A stretch of 64,000 nt of DNA, taken from Halorubrum sp. SD626R (GTDB lineage Archaea; Halobacteriota; Halobacteria; Halobacteriales; Haloferacaceae). Under the pieces are notes generated by a model. It was given only the letters and a program-made list of their open reading frames with translations, searched no databases and was not told the origin of the DNA. Where the stretch lies: assembly GCF_001261915.1 (NCBI RefSeq), contig NZ_CVRT01000053.1:26383-90382 (forward strand). The letters are read 5' to 3'. The position numbers were made by a program, and so were the translations under genes. Of the stretch, positions 60,962 through 64,000 are shown in pieces (position 1 is the first letter of the stretch; each line of letters starts with the position of its first letter).

Positions 60962-61792
60962 ATGCTCGGGCTGGAACACGACTTCCGGATCATCGACACC
61001 CGCGCGACGCTCGACCCGGACGAGTCCTCGGTCGCCACCCACGGCCGGGACATCTCCCCCGAGCGGTTGGAGCGCGAGATGCTCCAGGCGGGCGTGGTGC
61101 GCGCGGTCGCGAGCCCCGGCCGTCGCGCGTCCGGACGGAGCTACCTCCGCGCGAACAACGCGGTCGCGCGCCTCTCGATCGACCGGCCGTTCGTCGCGTT
61201 CGCCCGACTCAACGGCCCGCGCGACCCGGGAGACGGCCCCGTCGCGGCGGTGCGGAACCTGCGCGCCGAGCGGGACGACCACCACGCCCGGCCCGACGAC
61301 GTCGAGCAGTACTCCTACGACGACCGCTTCCACGGGTTCACGCTCGTCCCGCACGTCGACGGGCTCCCGAACGAGGACGTGCTCACCCGGCTGGAGGCGG
61401 CCGACCTCCCCCTCATCGTCCACGCCGGGCGGGCGTTCCCGCCCGACGCCGTCGAGCGCGAGCTGCTCGATTACGACCTCCCGGTCGTGCTCGCGAGCTT
61501 CGGCGGTTACCCGCTCGACGCCGACCTGATGAACGAGACGCTCGACCTCCTGGACGAGTACGACCGGCTCTACGTCGACACGAGCGCCGTCCGCTACCGG
61601 GAGGTGCTCGAACGGGGCGTCCTCGAACACCCCGACCGCGTCCTCTTCGGCTCCGGCGCGCCCGACGTCCACCCGAACGTCGGGGTGATGGAGGTGCTCA
61701 CCCTCGACGTCTCGGAGGACCTGATGCGCCGGGTGTTCGCCAAGAACCCCGCACGGCTGATCCCCGCGCTCGCCGAGGGCGCGGACGTTTGA
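60962..61792 (+). CDS. amidohydrolase-like protein lacking the HxH metal motif
   Basis: A 276-residue TIM-barrel protein of the amidohydrolase/TatD-like superfamily. The N-terminal HxH that normally holds metal is absent: the strand reads FRIIDTRATL. Other barrel pieces remain, including GFTLVPHVDGLP, LPLIVHAGRAFP and YVDTSAVRYREVLERG and the terminal VLFGSGAPDVHP. One or two metal ligands may persist, but a standard hydrolase mechanism is unlikely without the HxH. Function unknown. Confidence 0.75.
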   Translation: MLGLEHDFRIIDTRATLDPDESSVATHGRDISPERLEREMLQAGVVRAVASPGRRASGRSYLRANNAVARLSIDRPFVAFARLNGPRDPGDGPVAAVRNLRAERDDHHARPDDVEQYSYDDRFHGFTLVPHVDGLPNEDVLTRLEAADLPLIVHAGRAFPPDAVERELLDYDLPVVLASFGGYPLDADLMNETLDLLDEYDRLYVDTSAVRYREVLERGVLEHPDRVLFGSGAPDVHPNVGVMEVLTLDVSEDLMRRVFAKNPARLIPALAEGADV

Positions 61793-61832
61793 AGCGACGG
61801 GCACTTGTCGCGCCGTCGCGGACCGGAGTGGC

Positions 61833-62339
61833 ATGAGCGACGCCGAGCGCGAAAGCGACGCCGTCGGTGACGACGCCCTCGTCGAAGTCGTCCACGCCAC
61901 CGGCCACGAGCACGTCACCGCCGAGCATGCGAGCACCGTCGAGCTCACGACCGATGACTGGCTCACCCCAGCGGGCGACTGCATCGTCGGCGTCGACGCC
62001 GGCTGCGCGCCCCGCGACTTCGCCCCCGAGTTCCGCGAGTCGTGTCGGGACGCTGACGCGACGATCACGGCGACGTTCGCGGTCGGAGAGCCGGGGGCGG
62101 ACATCGCGGACCTCGTGGATCCCGCCCACGTCGACGAGATCGTCGGCCGCGGCGACCCCGACCTTGCCCTCCGCGACGACCGGTCGCTGGTCGGACGGAC
62201 CAGCGAGTACACCGACGACGAGCGGACAATCTTCGTCGACGGCGACGGCGCCGCCGCCGACCTCGACCGCGACCTCGTGGCCGCGCTCGCCGAGGGCGCG
62301 CCGCTGACGCTGCGGCTGGCGGTCGAACCGAGCGGGTGA
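61833..62339 (+). CDS. DUF371-family protein
   Basis: A 168-residue protein whose pattern fits DUF371: VVHATGHEHVTAEHASTVELTTDDWLTPAGDCIVGVDAGCAPRDF. The short N-terminal acidic leader is haloarchaeal. The family is conserved in archaea and uncharacterised; the histidines in the first block may bind a metal. It follows the amidohydrolase-like gene by 40 bases on the same strand, so the two may be cotranscribed. Confidence 0.8.
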   Translation: MSDAERESDAVGDDALVEVVHATGHEHVTAEHASTVELTTDDWLTPAGDCIVGVDAGCAPRDFAPEFRESCRDADATITATFAVGEPGADIADLVDPAHVDEIVGRGDPDLALRDDRSLVGRTSEYTDDERTIFVDGDGAAADLDRDLVAALAEGAPLTLRLAVEPSG

Positions 62340-62370
62340 CGGTCGGATCGGCGAGCCGCGCCCGGTCCGG

Positions 62371-62718
62371 TCAGAGCCGGTCGGCGGCGTCGATGAGCTC
62401 GATGACGGGGAACGGCTCGGTCCGGTCGAACGACGCGAAGACCGCCTCGTAGCGCGCCGAGGGCAACACGAGCACGACGACGTTCTCGAAGAACAGGGTC
62501 TGGGCCTCGAACGGCTCGTCGATGAGCTCTTTGAACTCGTCGCCGGTGACCTGATTCGCCATGATCAGCCGGTAGGCGGATTCGAGGTCTCCTCCCGAGT
62601 ACCGCGATTCGACGTCCTCCCGGATGTACTCGACCTCGAAGTCGAGGGAGCCGAGGGAGGCGATCACGCGCGCCTCGGCGCCGTCGATGCCGCGGAGCGT
62701 CTCGACGAGTTCGGACAC
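62371..62718 (-). CDS. conserved haloarchaeal protein
   Basis: A 115-residue protein with a helical-beta pattern, DFEVEYIREDVESRYSGGDLESAYRLIMANQ and LFFENVVVLVLPSARYEAVFASFDR. No catalytic motif and no family I can name with confidence. A TATA-like tagaaggt (complement near 62733-62745) is about 20-28 nt before the ATG at 62718. Possibly a small regulator or partner protein. Confidence 0.7.
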   Translation of the reverse strand: MSELVETLRGIDGAEARVIASLGSLDFEVEYIREDVESRYSGGDLESAYRLIMANQVTGDEFKELIDEPFEAQTLFFENVVVLVLPSARYEAVFASFDRTEPFPVIELIDAADRL

Positions 62719-62773
62719 ACCAGCGTTTTTTGCTGCTACCTTCTAAAACTGGCCATTCGGAGCCGGTCCGGTC

Positions 62774-63376
62774 TCAGATCGGAAGCTCGGCGTCGGCGCC
62801 GACCACCCGGTCGACCTCCTCGGGCGCGCGCCAGTCGGTCGTGCGCTCCAGCAGCTGGACGACCATCCGACCCGTCACGCCCCAGACGGTGTAGCCGCCG
62901 ACGTGGAAGTAGTGAACCCGGTGGTCGCCGTACTCCGGGTGGCCGAGGCGGCGCTCCGACTCGTAGTTCGCGGGGTCCGTCAGCCCGTCGACGGGGAGGA
63001 CCGCCACTTCCGCGACCTCCGACTCGTCGGGGACGTACTCGCGGTCGGGCGCGACGCCGACGAAGGGCCGGATCCGGTACGCGGAGGAGGTGCGCGTGTC
63101 GTCGAGCCGCCCGACGACGTCGACCTCGTCGGGGCGCAACCCGACCTCTTCGTCGGCCTCGCGGAGCGCGGTGTCGGTGAGTGTCCGGTCGATCGGCTCG
63201 CGGCCGCCGCCGGGGAAGCTCATCTGTCCGGGGTGCTCGCCGAGGTGGGCGGCGCGCTTGGTGAACAGCAGGTGGGCCTCGCCGCCGCGCTCGATGACGG
63301 GCGCGAGCACGGCCGCCTCGCGGCGCGCCCGAGTCACCTCCTCGGGCGCGTACCGACGCAGCCCCGTCAGGTCCAT
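62774..63376 (-). CDS. NUDIX hydrolase, CoA pyrophosphatase type
   Basis: A 200-residue NUDIX enzyme. The Nudix box spans about 57-79 (GGGREPIDRTLTDTALREADEEVGL), and LLFTKRAAHLGEHPGQMSFPGG directly before it is the UPF0035/CoAse motif, so it probably cleaves coenzyme A or acyl-CoA to 3',5'-ADP and phosphopantetheine. The ATG at 63376 gives the usual length; the longer upstream frame is not coding. Confidence 0.9.
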   Translation of the reverse strand: MDLTGLRRYAPEEVTRARREAAVLAPVIERGGEAHLLFTKRAAHLGEHPGQMSFPGGGREPIDRTLTDTALREADEEVGLRPDEVDVVGRLDDTRTSSAYRIRPFVGVAPDREYVPDESEVAEVAVLPVDGLTDPANYESERRLGHPEYGDHRVHYFHVGGYTVWGVTGRMVVQLLERTTDWRAPEEVDRVVGADAELPI

Positions 63377-63564
63377 ACCGGCCGTAGGCGTCCGGACGGG
63401 GTTAACGTTTCTCCGCGTTCCGGCGATCTGAAAGGGGGCCAGGGGCGACGCGCTCGGCGCGACCCCGGACGCGACGCGGCTCTGGGCGAGTAACGCGCCG
63501 CGGCCGGGGACTCGCCCGCGCGGCTTCGGACGTTTTAAGCCCGCGACCGACCCTTCACACGACA

Positions 63565-64000
63565 ATGAGCGACGACGACCAGGAACTCGGGATCACCGAG
63601 TCCAAGTCACACAACACCGGCGAGTGGTACGCCGAGGTCGTGCGGAAGGCGGGGCTGGCCGACTACGGCCCCGAGGGGATGAGCGGGTTCATCGTCACCC
63701 GGCCGCGGGCGTACGCCGTCTGGGAGCGACTGCAGGGGTTCCTCGACGCGAAGTTCAAGCAGACCGGCGTACAGAACGCCTACTTCCCCCTCTTCATCCC
63801 CGAGTCCTACCTCGAACGGGAGAAGGACATCGTCGAGGGGTTCGATCCCGAGGTCGCGTGGGTGACCGAGGCGGGTAACAAGGAGCTCGAAGAGCGGCTC
63901 GCGGTCCGGCCCACCTCCGAGTCCATCATCACGCCGTACATCAGTCAGTGGGTCCGGAGCCACCGCGACCTCCCGCTGCGCTTCAACCCATGCTGCTCGG
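63565..64000 (+). CDS. proS: prolyl-tRNA synthetase, 5' part (runs off the window)
   Basis: The first 145 residues of a class II prolyl-tRNA synthetase: ESKSHNTGEWYAEVVRKAGLADYGPEGMSGFIVTRPRAYAVWE, FPLFIPESYLEREKDIVEGF and VTEAGNKELEERLAVRPTSESIITP, the last being motif 2 of the archaeal/eukaryotic type. The reading frame is open to the end of the window, so the 3' end is not seen. The region 63377-63564 ahead of it has AT-rich acgttttaagc about 35 nt upstream. Confidence 0.94.
   Translation, partial: MSDDDQELGITESKSHNTGEWYAEVVRKAGLADYGPEGMSGFIVTRPRAYAVWERLQGFLDAKFKQTGVQNAYFPLFIPESYLEREKDIVEGFDPEVAWVTEAGNKELEERLAVRPTSESIITPYISQWVRSHRDLPLRFNPCCS

Overview
The window is high-GC DNA from a halophilic archaeon of the class Halobacteria, most likely Halorubrum or a close relative (the genus is an inference from overall character). 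Support comes from strongly acidic proteins, archaeal translation genes (ribosomal proteins LX, L31e and L39e, IF-6, the IF-2 beta subunit, prefoldin alpha), diphthamide synthesis (Dph2), Tat-lipoprotein halocyanins, many Bat-type helix-turn-helix regulators, and AT-rich TATA boxes about 25-30 nt upstream of start codons, which suggests leaderless transcripts.

Layout. 0-9.8 kb: housekeeping genes (FKBP isomerase, a degenerate KaiC-like protein beside a MinD/ParA-like ATPase, a YlbF-family protein, an esterase, Dph2, a LOG-like protein, a HAD hydrolase, an XPD-like Fe-S helicase, IF-2 beta) and an initiator tRNA-Met. 10-16.4 kb: an acyl-CoA synthetase, then the compact minus-strand block rpl39e-rpl31e-eif6-rplX-pfdA-ftsY, which links ribosome assembly, chaperoning and protein targeting. 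16.4-23 kb: msrA enclosed by an inverted pair of structured repeats, ribH, an aminotransferase, gatC-gatA, and a third repeat. 23-32.5 kb: menA-menC (menaquinone), a halocyanin, a 707-residue protein whose C-terminal part looks like a catalytically dead CHAT domain, a kinase-like phosphotransferase, an aldo/keto reductase and a Bat regulator. 33-40.7 kb: a fourth repeat, a regulator divergent from an aldehyde dehydrogenase, a CGCGG-motif RiPP-like precursor, another regulator, and a decaying respiratory patch (halocyanin with an in-frame stop, DUF2249, truncated and frameshifted membrane protein), then proline dehydrogenase. 40.8-45.9 kb: a complete liv-type branched-chain amino-acid ABC transporter. 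46-51 kb: DMT transporter, RIO-like kinase, acyl-CoA dehydrogenase, Drg GTPase. 51-58.9 kb: terminal oxidase coxB and a coxA-coxC fusion, with a subunit-IV-like protein and a halocyanin nearby. 59-64 kb: PD-(D/E)XK-like protein, YchF-type GTPase, DUF371, NUDIX CoA pyrophosphatase and the start of proS.

The most unusual feature is a family of four dispersed non-coding elements (near 16.4, 17.5, 22.8 and 33.2 kb). They share fixed sequence blocks separated by hairpins whose arm sequences differ from copy to copy while pairing is kept. Three of the four have a TATA-like box about 25-30 nt upstream of the first hairpin. This pattern is what a conserved structured RNA, or a folding mobile DNA element, would produce.
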